A DNA stretch of 32,637 nucleotides from Desulfuromonadales bacterium GWC2_61_20 (GCA_001799485.1 MGTO01000140.1:1-32637), one strand, 5' to 3'. Shown: positions 15,884 to 24,449, numbered from the stretch's first letter. The notes: generated by a model from the sequence alone, not told the origin. Numbers and translations: made by a program.

Positions 15884-16189
15884 ATGAGCACTCGCGACTT
15901 TCCCCCGATCCACCCCGGCGAAATCCTGCTGACAGAATTCCTTGAACCGCTGGGCGTCACCCAGTACCGGCTGGCCAAAGACATTGGTGTCACCCCGCGC
16001 CGCATCAATGAGATCATCCACGGCCGGCGCGGCATCACCGCCGATACGGCGCTGCGCCTTGGGCGCTTTTTCAACATGGAGGCGCAATTCTGGCTCAACC
16101 TGCAGACGCATTACGACATGGAGGTGGCGCTGGAAGCCCTGCAGGATCGACTGGACAAGGAGGTTCACCCCCTGTCGCGGGCGGCGTGA
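15884..16189 (+). CDS. higA: HigA-type antitoxin (XRE helix-turn-helix)
   Basis: The 101-aa protein begins MSTRDFPPIHPGEILLTEFLEPLG, the classic HigA start. It contains a helix-turn-helix (TQYRLAKDIGVTPRRINEIIHGRRGITADTALRL) and the family tail RFFNMEAQFWLNLQTHYDMEVA. HigA binds HigB and represses the operon through its own operator, expected in the promoter before higB. ATG 15884 is preceded by AAGG with suitable spacing. Length is typical. The next 318 bp up to the second antitoxin (16508) contain only a hairpin and a promoter. Confidence 0.94.
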   Translation: MSTRDFPPIHPGEILLTEFLEPLGVTQYRLAKDIGVTPRRINEIIHGRRGITADTALRLGRFFNMEAQFWLNLQTHYDMEVALEALQDRLDKEVHPLSRAA

Positions 16190-16394
16190 GAAGACGCGTG
16201 GATGATGATGTCTCAGAATTCCCCAATCCCATGAGGACAAAAAGGGATGAATACGGAGAAGCACAAATGACCAAGAATCGCCGGCAAGCGGCCCTAAAGG
16301 AAATCCAGAATCTGGCGAAGGCGCTGAACTTGGTCGGGAAAGTTAAATGTTGCATCCTTCCGTGACAGGCACGCCGATGCCCAACCCATCATTG

Positions 16395-16430
16395 CACCGG
16401 CCTTGCGCATAAAGCCGCGCAAGGCCGGTG
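16395..16430. terminator. Perfect 14-bp-stem hairpin between two toxin-antitoxin modules
   Basis: CACCGGCCTTGCGC pairs perfectly with GCGCAAGGCCGGTG around an 8-base loop. No U tract follows, so it may be a Rho-independent-like stop for higBA, a processing site or a protein-binding palindrome. It separates the two modules. Confidence 0.6.
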
Positions 16431-16454
16431 AATTCAAACATTAATACCACATAG

Positions 16455-16494
16455 TTGACATTGCCCTTCGACCAGCGTACGCTTTGCCGTACGC
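16455..16494 (+). promoter_or_regulatory. Promoter and palindromic operator of the yefM-txe module
   Basis: A perfect TTGACA (16455-16460), 17 bases, then TACGCT (16478-16483). A perfect 7-bp inverted repeat GCGTACG-CTTTGC-CGTACGC (16475-16494) covers the -10 box and start point, exactly where an autoregulating Phd/YefM antitoxin would bind. AGGAGG follows at 16497-16502. Confidence 0.7.
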
Positions 16495-16507
16495 ACAGGA
16501 GGCAACC

Positions 16508-16750
16508 ATGACCACCATCACCGCGACCGAAGCCAGAAAATCCCTCTACAAACTTCTCGATGACGTAACCGAGTCACACGAACCGATCCAGATCACCGGC
16601 AAGCGCAGCAGTGCCGTCCTGATCTCCGAAGACGATTGGCGTGCCGTGCAGGAAACCCTCTATCTGCACTCGGTTCCCGGCATGCGAGAGTCAATCGTTG
16701 CCGGAATGCAAACGCCGGTCGAAGAATGCGATGAGGAACTGGACTGGTGA
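16508..16750 (+). CDS. yefM: YefM/Phd-family antitoxin
   Basis: The track start at 16484 lies inside the operator; the ATG at 16508 has AGGAGG five bases upstream. The 80-aa protein opens MTTITATEARKSLYKLLDDV, then HEPIQITGKRSSAVLISEDDWRAVQETLYL, the full YefM/Phd fold for DNA binding and dimerisation. The C-terminal tail (SIVAGMQTPVEECDEELDW) is acidic and should wrap the toxin. Its stop overlaps the toxin GTG start (GTGA), coupling translation. A single intact copy, likely autorepressing at the palindrome upstream. Confidence 0.94.
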   Translation: MTTITATEARKSLYKLLDDVTESHEPIQITGKRSSAVLISEDDWRAVQETLYLHSVPGMRESIVAGMQTPVEECDEELDW

Positions 16751-17010
16751 GCTGGAAGCTGGTCTACACCAAGCAGGCCCAAAAGGACGCGCAGAAGTTG
16801 GCGGCCGCTGGACTGAAGCCGAAAGCAAAACCGTTTCTCGACATCCTCACCGAGAATCCCTTCCAGAATCCGCCTCCCTACGAAAAGCTCGTCGGCGATC
16901 TGACCGGCGCCTACTCACGGCGCATCAATATCAAACATCGGCTGGTCTATCAGGTTCTCGCCGAGAGTGACACCGTCAAGGTGCTGCGCATGTGGACACA
17001 TTACGAATAG
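16747..17010 (+). CDS. yoeB: Txe/YoeB-family toxin (mRNA interferase)
   Basis: The 87-aa product reads MSWKLVYTKQAQKDAQKLAAAGLKP..., with ENPFQNPPPYEKLVGDLTGAYSRRINIKHRLVYQV and a C-terminal VLRMWTHYE. The last segment carries the conserved catalytic His-Tyr of Txe/YoeB toxins, and the Glu and Arg of the active cleft are in place. These RelE-fold enzymes cleave mRNA at the ribosomal A site. It uses a GTG start inside the antitoxin stop. Length is typical (84-90 aa), and no damage is seen. Confidence 0.95.
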   Translation: MSWKLVYTKQAQKDAQKLAAAGLKPKAKPFLDILTENPFQNPPPYEKLVGDLTGAYSRRINIKHRLVYQVLAESDTVKVLRMWTHYE

Positions 17011-17038
17011 AGACCTCTGTAATCCACTAACTCCCCTC

Positions 17039-17067
17039 TTGGTCCCGCCGCCCACTGCTGCTATAAT
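17039..17067 (+). promoter_or_regulatory. Promoter of the TerC-family gene
   Basis: A perfect TATAAT at 17062-17067 with a weak TTGGTC 17 bases upstream, 46 bp before the ATG. CAGGAG lies 9 bases before the ATG at 17113. Confidence 0.5.
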
Positions 17068-17112
17068 CCCCCCCGCTTTCCCCATCCATAACATTTCAGG
17101 AGCCGTCCACCC

Positions 17113-17856
17113 ATGAGCGAAATCTTCACCGTCCAGGCCTTTCTCGCCCTCGGCACCCTCACCGCCCTCGAGATCGTCCTCGGCATCGACAACATCATCT
17201 TCATCTCCATCCTCGTCGGTCGCCTCCCCGAGGCCCAGCGCGGCAAGGCGCGCTTCTTCGGCCTGGCGTTGGCGATGTTGACCCGCATCGCGCTGCTCTT
17301 CTCCCTGACCTGGGTCATGGGGCTGACCGCGCCCCTCTTCACCGTCCTCAACCAGGCGATCTCGGGGCGCGACCTCATTCTCATCGTCGGCGGCCTCTTC
17401 CTCCTCTACAAGAGCACCGCCGAGATTCACGGCAGCCTCGAAGGGGTGGAGGAACACGGGGCGCCCAAGGGAGGCGGCACATCGTTCGGCGCGACCCTGA
17501 TGCAGATCGCCATCCTCGATATCGTCTTCTCCCTCGACTCGGTCATCACCGCTGTCGGCCTCGCCCAGCAGCTCTGGGTCATGGTCGTTGCCGTGGTCGC
17601 GGCGGTCGGGGTGATGATGTTCGCGGCCAAGAGCATCAGCGACTTCATCGAGGCCCATCCGACCTTTCAGCTTTTGGCCCTGAGTTTTCTGATGATGATC
17701 GGCGTGACCCTGATCGGCGACGGCCTCGGCTTCCATATCCCCAAAGGCTATATCTACTTCGCCATGGCCTTCTCCGTCGGCGTCGAGATTCTCAACATGC
17801 GCCTGCGCAAACGCGCCAAGCCGGTCCACCTGCACAAGGAAATCGTCGAGAATTGA
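17113..17856 (+). CDS. TerC family integral membrane protein
   Basis: The 247-aa protein has seven or so membrane helices and both TerC signatures: LEIVLGIDNIIFISILVGRLP near the N-terminus and LDIVFSLDSVITAVG in the middle. Their Asp residues in the membrane are thought to bind metal ions. TerC-family proteins act in Mn2+ export or in metalating secreted proteins, and some in tellurite resistance; with no ter genes nearby, tellurite resistance is not supported. Length fits the short YoaE/YjbE-like forms without CBS domains. The DUF853 gene follows 21 bp later. Confidence 0.9.
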   Translation: MSEIFTVQAFLALGTLTALEIVLGIDNIIFISILVGRLPEAQRGKARFFGLALAMLTRIALLFSLTWVMGLTAPLFTVLNQAISGRDLILIVGGLFLLYKSTAEIHGSLEGVEEHGAPKGGGTSFGATLMQIAILDIVFSLDSVITAVGLAQQLWVMVVAVVAAVGVMMFAAKSISDFIEAHPTFQLLALSFLMMIGVTLIGDGLGFHIPKGYIYFAMAFSVGVEILNMRLRKRAKPVHLHKEIVEN

Positions 17857-17877
17857 TTTTTCAAGAAGAGGACAAAC

Positions 17878-19329
17878 ATGAGCGACCCGCTGATCATTGC
17901 CAAGGGGAGTGAACTCCTCGGCCTCCTGCCGAAAATGGCCAACCGCCACGGCCTCATCGCCGGCGCCACCGGCACCGGCAAGACTGTCACCCTGCGCGTC
18001 CTGGCCGAGCAGTTCAGTCGCGCCGGCGTCCCGGTCTTCATGGCTGACGTCAAGGGCGACCTGACCGGTCTGGCCCAGGCCGGCGGCGATCACCCCAAGG
18101 TGCAGGAGCGGGTCGCGGCGCTCAAGCTCGACGGCTACGCGGCGGAAGGCTACCCCGTCGTTTTCTGGGATCTCTTCGGCGCCGCCGGCCATCCGGTGCG
18201 CACCACCGTCTCGGAGATGGGGCCGCTGCTGCTGGCCCGTCTCTTCGACCTCAACGACACCCAGGAGGGGGTCCTTTCCCTGGTCTTCAAGATCGCCGAC
18301 GATCAGGGGATGCTCCTCCTCGATCTGAAGGACTTGCAGGAGATGGTGCGCTACGTCGGCGACCATGCCGGCGAATTCCGCACCAGCTACGGCAACATCT
18401 CGGCGGCGAGCATCGGCGCCATCCAACGCAGCCTCTTGACCCTGGAGCAGCAGGGGGGCGGGCGCTTCTTCGGCGAACCGGCCCTCGACCTCGACGACTT
18501 CATCCAGACCGGCGCGGGGGGGCGCGGGGTGATCAACATCCTCGCTGCCGACCAGCTGATGCAGACGCCGAAGCTCTACGCCACCTTCCTCCTCTGGCTT
18601 TTGGCCGAGCTCTTCGAGCGCCTGCCCGAGGCCGGCGACCCGGAGAAGCCGAAACTGGTCTTCTTCTTCGACGAGGCCCACCTCCTCTTCGACAACCCGC
18701 CCAAAGCGCTGCTGGAGAAGATCGAGCAGGTGGTGCGCCTGATCCGTTCCAAGGGGGTCGGGGTCTACTTCGTCACCCAGAACCCCCTCGATATCCCCGA
18801 AGAAATCCTCGGCCAGCTCGGCAACCGGGTGCAGCACGCCCTGCGCGCCTTCACCCCCAAGGACCAGAAGGCGGTGCGGGCGGCGGCGGAGACCTTCCGC
18901 GCCCGCCCCGGTCTCGATGTCGCCACGGCGATCATGGAACTCGGCACCGGCGAGGCCCTAGTCTCCCTCCTCGACGCCAAGGGGGCCCCAAACATGGTCG
19001 AGCGCGCCCTGGTCGCGCCGCCGCGCAGCCGCCTGCAGCCCCTCGACGCGGCGGAGAAGGCGGCGGTCATCAATGGCTCCCCGCTGGCCGGCCACTACGA
19101 AAGACAAGTCGATCGCGAATCGGCCTACGAAAAGTTGAAAACCCGTGCCGCCCAGGTCGCGGCACAACAGCCGCCGGCAGCCCCGCGCGGGCGCAGCACT
19201 GCCCCCGACAACCCCACCGGCGAGATCTTCGAAGCGGCGGCCAAGAGCGCCGCCCGCGCCATCGGCAGCCAGGTCGGGCGCCAGATCATCCGCGGCATAC
19301 TAGGCTCCCTCTTCGGCGGACGTCGCTAG
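17878..19329 (+). CDS. HerA-like ATPase, DUF853 family (YjgR-like)
   Basis: The 483-aa protein opens with [24 protein letters not shown] and Walker A GATGTGKT (29-36). It has [11 protein letters not shown], a Walker B stretch [12 protein letters not shown], and the [33 protein letters not shown] segment typical of DUF853. These are FtsK/HerA-type P-loop ATPases of unproven cellular role, probably acting as DNA- or protein-pumping rings. The C-terminus ends in [16 protein letters not shown]. It is likely co-transcribed with the TerC gene. The RBS AAGAGG lies before the ATG. Length is near the E. coli YjgR size (500). Confidence 0.92.
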   Translation: MSDPLIIAKGSELLGLLPKMANRHGLIAGATGTGKTVTLRVLAEQFSRAGVPVFMADVKGDLTGLAQAGGDHPKVQERVAALKLDGYAAEGYPVVFWDLFGAAGHPVRTTVSEMGPLLLARLFDLNDTQEGVLSLVFKIADDQGMLLLDLKDLQEMVRYVGDHAGEFRTSYGNISAASIGAIQRSLLTLEQQGGGRFFGEPALDLDDFIQTGAGGRGVINILAADQLMQTPKLYATFLLWLLAELFERLPEAGDPEKPKLVFFFDEAHLLFDNPPKALLEKIEQVVRLIRSKGVGVYFVTQNPLDIPEEILGQLGNRVQHALRAFTPKDQKAVRAAAETFRARPGLDVATAIMELGTGEALVSLLDAKGAPNMVERALVAPPRSRLQPLDAAEKAAVINGSPLAGHYERQVDRESAYEKLKTRAAQVAAQQPPAAPRGRSTAPDNPTGEIFEAAAKSAARAIGSQVGRQIIRGILGSLFGGRR

Positions 19330-19452
19330 GCGGCTGAGGAAAAACGCCCATCTGCGGCGTTGCCGTCATCCGGCGTCGACGACGTACCTTGCGGTACGCC
19401 TTACTCCGCCGGATTTCCGGCGCCTTGCACCTGGGCATTTTTGCTCAGCCGC
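19330..19452. repeat. 123-bp extragenic palindromic element
   Basis: The element begins GCGGCTGAGGAAAAACGCCC and ends GGGCATTTTTGCTCAGCCGC, which are near-perfect reverse complements. Pairing continues inward with interruptions (TCCGGCG against CGCCGGA) to a central CGTACC-TTGC-GGTACG hairpin. It starts one base after the DUF853 stop codon. The A and T runs on the two sides could let it stop transcription from either direction. Confidence 0.75.
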
Positions 19453-19508
19453 AAGAACGATCATTTTTGACAACCTGTTAAGAGTAAAGCCCAGAGCGGG
19501 AGGGTGCG

Positions 19509-21512
19509 ATGGAGATGACCCGGGAGATCTACTGGAACGTCGGCCATGGCGTCATCGTGCCGATGTATCTGCTGGTGGCGGCGGCCTTGGCCGTCCTTTT
19601 CTGGGGAATGTGGCGACGCCACCAGGTCTGGCGCCGCGGCCAACGCCTGGTCGTGCGCAACGACGACCTCGCCGGCCGCCTGCGCCGCGCTCTGATTGAG
19701 GTCCTGAGCCAGCGCCAGCTCTTGCGTGTCCACGGCGCCGGCGATATGCACGCCCTCTTCTTCTGGGGTTTCGTCCTTCTCACCATCGGCACCACATTAG
19801 TCTTTCTCCAGGCCGACTTCACCGATCCCTTTTTCGCCTGGCGCTTCCTCACCGGCCCCTTCTACCTCGGCTTTTCCCTGGTCCTCGACCTCGCCGGCCT
19901 CGCCGCCATCCTCACCCTCCTCGGCCTCGCCTGGCGCCGCTTCGTCCTCCGTCCCGAGGGGCTGATCACCGGCCGCGACGACGTCATCATGCACACGTTG
20001 CTCCTGATCATCCTCGTCAGCGGCTTCGTCGTCGAAGGGTTGCGCCTGGCGGTGACCGAACTCGGCACGCCCCTGGCGCCATGGTCGCCGGTCGGCTGGG
20101 CGATCGCCACCCTCTTTGCCGGCGGGGAGCCGGAGAGTCTGCGCACCCTGCACAAAACGGTGTGGTGGGGACACCTGGGCCTCGTCGCCGCTTTCTTCGT
20201 CGCCGTCCCTTTTACCCGCCTGCGCCACCTCCTCACCACCAGCAGCAACTACATCTTCGTCGACCAGGCGCCGAAAGGGACCATCGCCACCCCCGATCTC
20301 GAAGCCGAGGGAGTCGAATCCTTCGGTGTCGGCACCATCGCCGAGGCGAGCTGGAAGGATCTCCTCGACGGCGACGCCTGCACCCTGTGCAAGCGCTGCC
20401 AGGATCGCTGCCCGGCCTGGGCCACGAGCAAGCCGCTCTCTCCCATGCAGGTCATCAACCAGGTCCAGGCGGTCGCCTTCACCGCCCCCGAGGCCAATCT
20501 GGTCGATACCGTCAGCCGCGACGTCCTCTGGGCCTGCACCACCTGCCGCGCCTGCCAGGAGATCTGCCCGGCCGCCATCGAACACGTCAACCAGATCATC
20601 GAGATGCGCCGCCACCTGGCCCTCATGGCCGGGGAGTTCCCCGGTCCCGAAGTCGCCGCCGCCATGAACCACACCGAGATCAACGGCAACCCCTTGGGTT
20701 CCGCCTTCGCCGGCCGCGGCGACTGGGCGGCGGAACTCGGGGTCAAGTCTCTCGCCGACGATTCCGAGGTCGACCTCCTCTACTTCGTCGGCTGCTACGC
20801 CTCCTTCGACCCCCGCAACATCAAGGTCGCCAAGAGCTTCATCCGCCTCTGCCAGGCCGCCGGGCTCAAGGTCGGCATCCTCGGCAAGGAGGAGAAGTGC
20901 TGCGGCGAGCCGGCGCGCAAACTCGGCAACGAATACCTCTACCAGAGCGTCGCCGCCGAGAACATCGCGAAGATCCAGAAGTACGGGATCAAGCGCATTG
21001 TCGCCACCTGCCCCCACTGCTTCAACACCCTCGGCCGCGACTACCGCGACCTCGGCCTGGAGCTGCCGGTGGAGCACCACACCACCTTCCTCGCCGAGTT
21101 GCTGCAAGCGGGCAAGCTCCCCCTCAAAGCCGCAGCTTTTACCTGCACCTACCACGATTCGTGCTACCTCGGCCGCTACGCCGACATCTACGCCGCCCCC
21201 CGCGCATTGATCGCCGCCGCCGGCGGCACCATCAGCGAAATGGCGCAGCACGGCAGCAACAGCTTCTGTTGCGGCGGCGGGGGGGGGCGCGTCCTCGCCG
21301 AAGAGAAGCTCGGCAGCCGCATCTGCGAGGCCCGGGCGAAGATGGCCGCCGCCACCGGCGCACCGCTGCTCATCTCCAACTGTCCCTTCTGCCTGACCAT
21401 GTTCGAGGATGGAATCAAGGGGGGGGGATTTGAAGAGCAGCTGGCGCCCAGGGATCTTGCCGAGCTCCTGGTCGAGCGGCTGCTAGCGCCGGCGGCGATG
21501 GGCCGGGGATGA
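19509..21512 (+). CDS. Membrane Fe-S oxidoreductase, probable ETF:(methyl)menaquinone oxidoreductase (EMO-like)
   Basis: The 667-aa protein has an N-terminal membrane part (about 1-240) with five or six helices and His residues (HGAGDMH, HTLL, HKTVWWGH) resembling a NarI/HdrE-type cytochrome b domain. It is followed by two [4Fe-4S] motifs, CTLCKRCQDRCP (291-302) and CTTCRACQEICP (343-354), and two CCG domains (EEKCCGEP, NSFCCGGGGGR) as in HdrB. This arrangement (formerly DUF224) is that of the EMO proteins that carry electrons from acyl-CoA dehydrogenases via ETF to menaquinone. An acyl-CoA dehydrogenase gene follows directly, which supports this. etfAB are not in the window. Start: ATG 19509, or 19515, which has better RBS spacing. 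Confidence 0.85.
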   Translation: MEMTREIYWNVGHGVIVPMYLLVAAALAVLFWGMWRRHQVWRRGQRLVVRNDDLAGRLRRALIEVLSQRQLLRVHGAGDMHALFFWGFVLLTIGTTLVFLQADFTDPFFAWRFLTGPFYLGFSLVLDLAGLAAILTLLGLAWRRFVLRPEGLITGRDDVIMHTLLLIILVSGFVVEGLRLAVTELGTPLAPWSPVGWAIATLFAGGEPESLRTLHKTVWWGHLGLVAAFFVAVPFTRLRHLLTTSSNYIFVDQAPKGTIATPDLEAEGVESFGVGTIAEASWKDLLDGDACTLCKRCQDRCPAWATSKPLSPMQVINQVQAVAFTAPEANLVDTVSRDVLWACTTCRACQEICPAAIEHVNQIIEMRRHLALMAGEFPGPEVAAAMNHTEINGNPLGSAFAGRGDWAAELGVKSLADDSEVDLLYFVGCYASFDPRNIKVAKSFIRLCQAAGLKVGILGKEEKCCGEPARKLGNEYLYQSVAAENIAKIQKYGIKRIVATCPHCFNTLGRDYRDLGLELPVEHHTTFLAELLQAGKLPLKAAAFTCTYHDSCYLGRYADIYAAPRALIAAAGGTISEMAQHGSNSFCCGGGGGRVLAEEKLGSRICEARAKMAAATGAPLLISNCPFCLTMFEDGIKGGGFEEQLAPRDLAELLVERLLAPAAMGRG

Positions 21513-21563
21513 CTGAATATCCGTCCCGAACCGCAACCGCCGCTCCCTAATCGCCCTGACCGA

Positions 21564-21572
21564 TGGTATGAT
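21564..21572 (+). promoter_or_regulatory. Possible extended -10 promoter before the acyl-CoA dehydrogenase
   Basis: TGGTATGAT matches the extended -10 pattern (TGnTATaaT-like) and lies about 58 bp before the ATG at 21630. No clear -35 is seen, as allowed for extended -10 promoters. The gene could also be read from the upstream oxidoreductase. Confidence 0.35.
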
Positions 21573-21629
21573 CATCACGCGGCCCCTGCAAAAAAGAGCT
21601 GCTGGCACCCTTAGCAAAGGAGATAAATC

Positions 21630-23408
21630 ATGACCGTGCGCCTGCGCAAAGGCTGCGAATACCTGCTGGCCGACATCGGCCCCGACGAGGTCTTCACCCC
21701 GGAAGAGTTTTCCCTGGAGCAGAAGCAGATCGCCGAGACGACCGAGCAGTTCGTCCACAACGAGATCCTCCCCCACGCCGAGGCGATCGAGCACCAGGAC
21801 TTCACCAAGGTGGTCGCGGGGATTCGCAAGGCCGGCGAACTCGGCCTGCTGATGATCGACGTCCCCGAGGTCTACGGCGGCCTCGAACTGGACAAGGCGA
21901 CGAGCATGCTGGTGGCGGAGAAGATCGGCCCCTCGGCCTCCTTCTCCGTCGCCTTCGCCGCCCACACCGGCATCGGCACCCTCCCCCTGATCTACTACGG
22001 CACCCAGGCGCAGAAGGAGCAGTATCTCGGCAAGCTCATGAGCGGCGAAGTCATCGGCGCCTACTGCCTGACCGAACCCGGCTCGGGGAGCGACGCCCTC
22101 GCCGCCCGCGCCACCGCCACCCTCTCGGCCGACGGCCAGTACTACCTCCTCGACGGCACCAAACAGTTCACCACCAACGGCGGTTTCGCCGACCTCTTCA
22201 CCATCTTCGCCAAGATCGACAAGGAGCACTTCACCGCCTTTCTCGTCGAACGCTCCTTCCCCGGCGTCAGCATCGGCCCCGAAGAGAAGAAGATGGGGAT
22301 CAAGGGCTCCTCCACCACCCAGGTCATCCTCGACCAGGCCCAGGTGCCGGTGGCCAACCTTCTCGGCGAGATCGGCAAGGGGCACAAGATCGCCTTCAAC
22401 GTCCTCAACGTCGGCCGCTTCAAGCTCGGCGCCTGCGTCACCGGCGCGGCCAAGTACGCCCTCGCCCACGCCCTCAAATATGCCAACGAGCGCAAACAGT
22501 TCGGCCAGCCGATCAGCCACTTCGGCGCCATCCGCGAAAAGCTTGCCGACATGACCGCCGACATCTACGCCGCCGAGTCCCTGGTCTACCGTCTCGCCGG
22601 TCTCCTCGACAGCAGTCTCGCCGCCATCCCCAAGGGGGGGGAGCACTACTACGAGGAATACCAGAAGGGGATCGAGGAATACGCCGGCGAGTGCGCCATC
22701 AGCAAGGTCTTCTGCAGCGAGGCGCTGTCCCGGGTGGTCGACGAGGTGGTGCAGGTCTTCGGCGGCTACGGCTTCGTCAGCGACTATCCGGCCGAGCGTT
22801 TTTACCGCGACGAGCGCATCAACCGCATCTTCGAGGGGACCAACGAGATCAACCGCATGCTCATCCCCGGCATGCTCCTGCGCAAGGCGCAAAAGGGGGA
22901 ACTGCCGCTGCAGCAGGCCTCGCTCAAGGCTTTCGAGGGGCTGATGACACCGTCCTTCGAGGAGCTCGACGAGAGTGACCCTCTCGCCCGGGAAAAGGTT
23001 CTGATCAAGAATCTCAAGACCCTCTTTCTCGTCCTCGCCGGGGCGGCGGCGCAGAAGTTCGGCGCCCAGCTCCAGCACGAGCAGGAGCTCCTCCTCGTTT
23101 GCGCCGACCTGGCGATCTGGATCTTCGCCTTGGAGAGCGCCGTGCTGCGCACGGCCAAGGCCCTGCCAACGGCCAGCGCCGAGAAACGCGCCCTCTTCCT
23201 CGCCGCAACGACGGTGGTCGCCTTCAGCGCCGCCGAGCACTGCGGCAGTGCCGGGCGCAAGGCCGCCGTCTACATTGAAGAAGGGGACACCCTGACCATG
23301 CTCCTCTCCGGGGTGCGCCGCTTCAGCCGTTACGACGCCGCCGGCCTCCTCGCCGCCAAACGTCTCCTCGCCGATGCCGCCAGCAACAAGGAAACCTATC
23401 TCTTCTAG
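21630..23408 (+). CDS. Acyl-CoA dehydrogenase with C-terminal extension (VLCAD/ACAD9-like)
   Basis: The 592-aa flavoprotein has the standard fold to about residue 400: GELGLLMIDVPEVYGGLELD, the FAD/substrate segment AYCLTEPGSGSDA, and the catalytic-base region RIFEGTNEINRMLIPGM, where the Glu of EGT matches the MCAD-type active-site base. A further helical domain of about 180 residues follows, as in very-long-chain and ACAD9-type enzymes. It oxidises acyl-CoA to trans-2-enoyl-CoA, passing electrons to ETF. AAAGGAG lies before ATG 21630. It is followed by the MBL hydrolase after 8 bp. Chain-length preference cannot be read with certainty. Confidence 0.93.
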   Translation: MTVRLRKGCEYLLADIGPDEVFTPEEFSLEQKQIAETTEQFVHNEILPHAEAIEHQDFTKVVAGIRKAGELGLLMIDVPEVYGGLELDKATSMLVAEKIGPSASFSVAFAAHTGIGTLPLIYYGTQAQKEQYLGKLMSGEVIGAYCLTEPGSGSDALAARATATLSADGQYYLLDGTKQFTTNGGFADLFTIFAKIDKEHFTAFLVERSFPGVSIGPEEKKMGIKGSSTTQVILDQAQVPVANLLGEIGKGHKIAFNVLNVGRFKLGACVTGAAKYALAHALKYANERKQFGQPISHFGAIREKLADMTADIYAAESLVYRLAGLLDSSLAAIPKGGEHYYEEYQKGIEEYAGECAISKVFCSEALSRVVDEVVQVFGGYGFVSDYPAERFYRDERINRIFEGTNEINRMLIPGMLLRKAQKGELPLQQASLKAFEGLMTPSFEELDESDPLAREKVLIKNLKTLFLVLAGAAAQKFGAQLQHEQELLLVCADLAIWIFALESAVLRTAKALPTASAEKRALFLAATTVVAFSAAEHCGSAGRKAAVYIEEGDTLTMLLSGVRRFSRYDAAGLLAAKRLLADAASNKETYLF

Positions 23409-23416
23409 GATACGCC

Positions 23417-24364
23417 ATGCGCCAGCACACCATTGCCACCCCTTTTCTCGTCGGCGACGTCCACTACTACACCGCCGAGATCAACGGTGAATCGATCCTC
23501 TTCGACACCGGCCCGTCGACCCCCGAGGCGCTGCACCATCTGCGCTCCGAGGTCAACATCAAGAAGCTCTCCTATGTCTTCGTCACCCACTGCCACGCCG
23601 ATCACTACGGTCTGGTCGACCATCTCAGCCACCACACCGTGGCGACCATCCTCCTGCCGCGGCGCGATGTCCTCAAGTTCACCCATCATCAGCGGCGGAT
23701 GGAACTGATGCAGCAGCTCATCCGCGAGCAGGGTTTCGACGAGCGCCACGTCACTCTCTTTCGCCAGGTCATCGAGAACAACATGGTGACGCCGAAACTC
23801 CCGACCCGTTATGAAATCGCCGAGGAGTCGGCCATCCCCGCCAGCCTCGGCATCGAGGTCATCCCCTGCCCCGGCCATTCGCAGAGCGATCTCGTCTACG
23901 TCTGCGGCGACGACGTCGTCAGCGGCGACGTCCTCTTGCGCAACGTCTTCCAGGTCCCTCTCCTCGACGCCGACCTCGAGACCTTTGCCGGCCGCTTCGA
24001 CAACTACGGGGCCTACTGCCAGACCCTCTTGCAGCTGCCGCGCCTCAGCGGCAAACGCATCCACCCCGGCCATCGCGGCAGCATCGACGGGGTCGAGGCG
24101 ACCATCGTCTGGTATGTGCGCAAGATGCTGGAGCGCGCCCGCCGCCTGCGCGCCCTCTCCCACACCGACGGCATCGACCTCATGCAGATCGTCCATCGCC
24201 TCTTCGGCGAGAGCTTCAGCGACATCTTCGTCGTCTATCTCAAGGTCTCCGAGATCATGTTCCTGCGCGACTTTCTCGCCGATCCCGACCTGCTGCGCAA
24301 TTCCCTGGCCCGTATCGGGCTGCTCGACGAGGTGAGGGAAACCTTCGAAGCGTTGACGGGTTGA
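23417..24364 (+). CDS. MBL-fold metallohydrolase
   Basis: The 315-aa protein carries the metallo-beta-lactamase metal motif THCHADHYG (HxHxDH) after ILFDTGPST, a second metal His in CPGHSQSDLVY, the Asp of SGDVLL, and a last His in IHPGHRGS. This is a complete two-metal site. The family includes thioesterase-like, glyoxalase II-like and oxidoreductase members. Position 8 bp after an acyl-CoA dehydrogenase suggests action on an acyl-CoA or related thioester (inference only). The C-terminal 80 residues are helical. AGGA lies just before the ATG. A strong hairpin follows at 24409. Confidence 0.88.
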   Translation: MRQHTIATPFLVGDVHYYTAEINGESILFDTGPSTPEALHHLRSEVNIKKLSYVFVTHCHADHYGLVDHLSHHTVATILLPRRDVLKFTHHQRRMELMQQLIREQGFDERHVTLFRQVIENNMVTPKLPTRYEIAEESAIPASLGIEVIPCPGHSQSDLVYVCGDDVVSGDVLLRNVFQVPLLDADLETFAGRFDNYGAYCQTLLQLPRLSGKRIHPGHRGSIDGVEATIVWYVRKMLERARRLRALSHTDGIDLMQIVHRLFGESFSDIFVVYLKVSEIMFLRDFLADPDLLRNSLARIGLLDEVRETFEALTG

Positions 24365-24408
24365 AGGGGTGGACCCCGCAACGGTTACAAGTTTTTTCAG
24401 TAATAACG

Positions 24409-24449
24409 AAAGGGACGGGCGACTCGCCGATCGAGTCGCCCGTCCCTTT
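24409..24449. terminator. Perfect 18-bp-stem bidirectional hairpin between convergent genes
   Basis: AAAGGGACGGGCGACTCG pairs perfectly with CGAGTCGCCCGTCCCTTT around a 5-base loop. It lies between the ends of the MBL hydrolase (plus) and the penicillin-binding protein (minus). The flanking AAA/TTT give only short U tracts, but the stem is very stable. Confidence 0.78.

Noticed and set aside
16267-16365. 32-codon ORF starting MTKNRRQAALKEIQ with a GGAG upstream
   Set aside because: Too short, no recognised family and an odd C-terminus; it could be a decayed gene but cannot be supported.
16915-18837. 640-aa minus-strand ORF
   Set aside because: Antisense shadow of the toxin, TerC and DUF853 genes; acidic low-complexity protein without motifs.
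19467-19472. TTGACA upstream of the Fe-S oxidoreductase gene
   Set aside because: No acceptable -10 box at 16-18 bases, so it is not called a promoter.
19797-23240. Long minus-strand ORFs (484 and 585 aa)
   Set aside because: Both run antisense to the clearly coding Fe-S oxidoreductase and acyl-CoA dehydrogenase.
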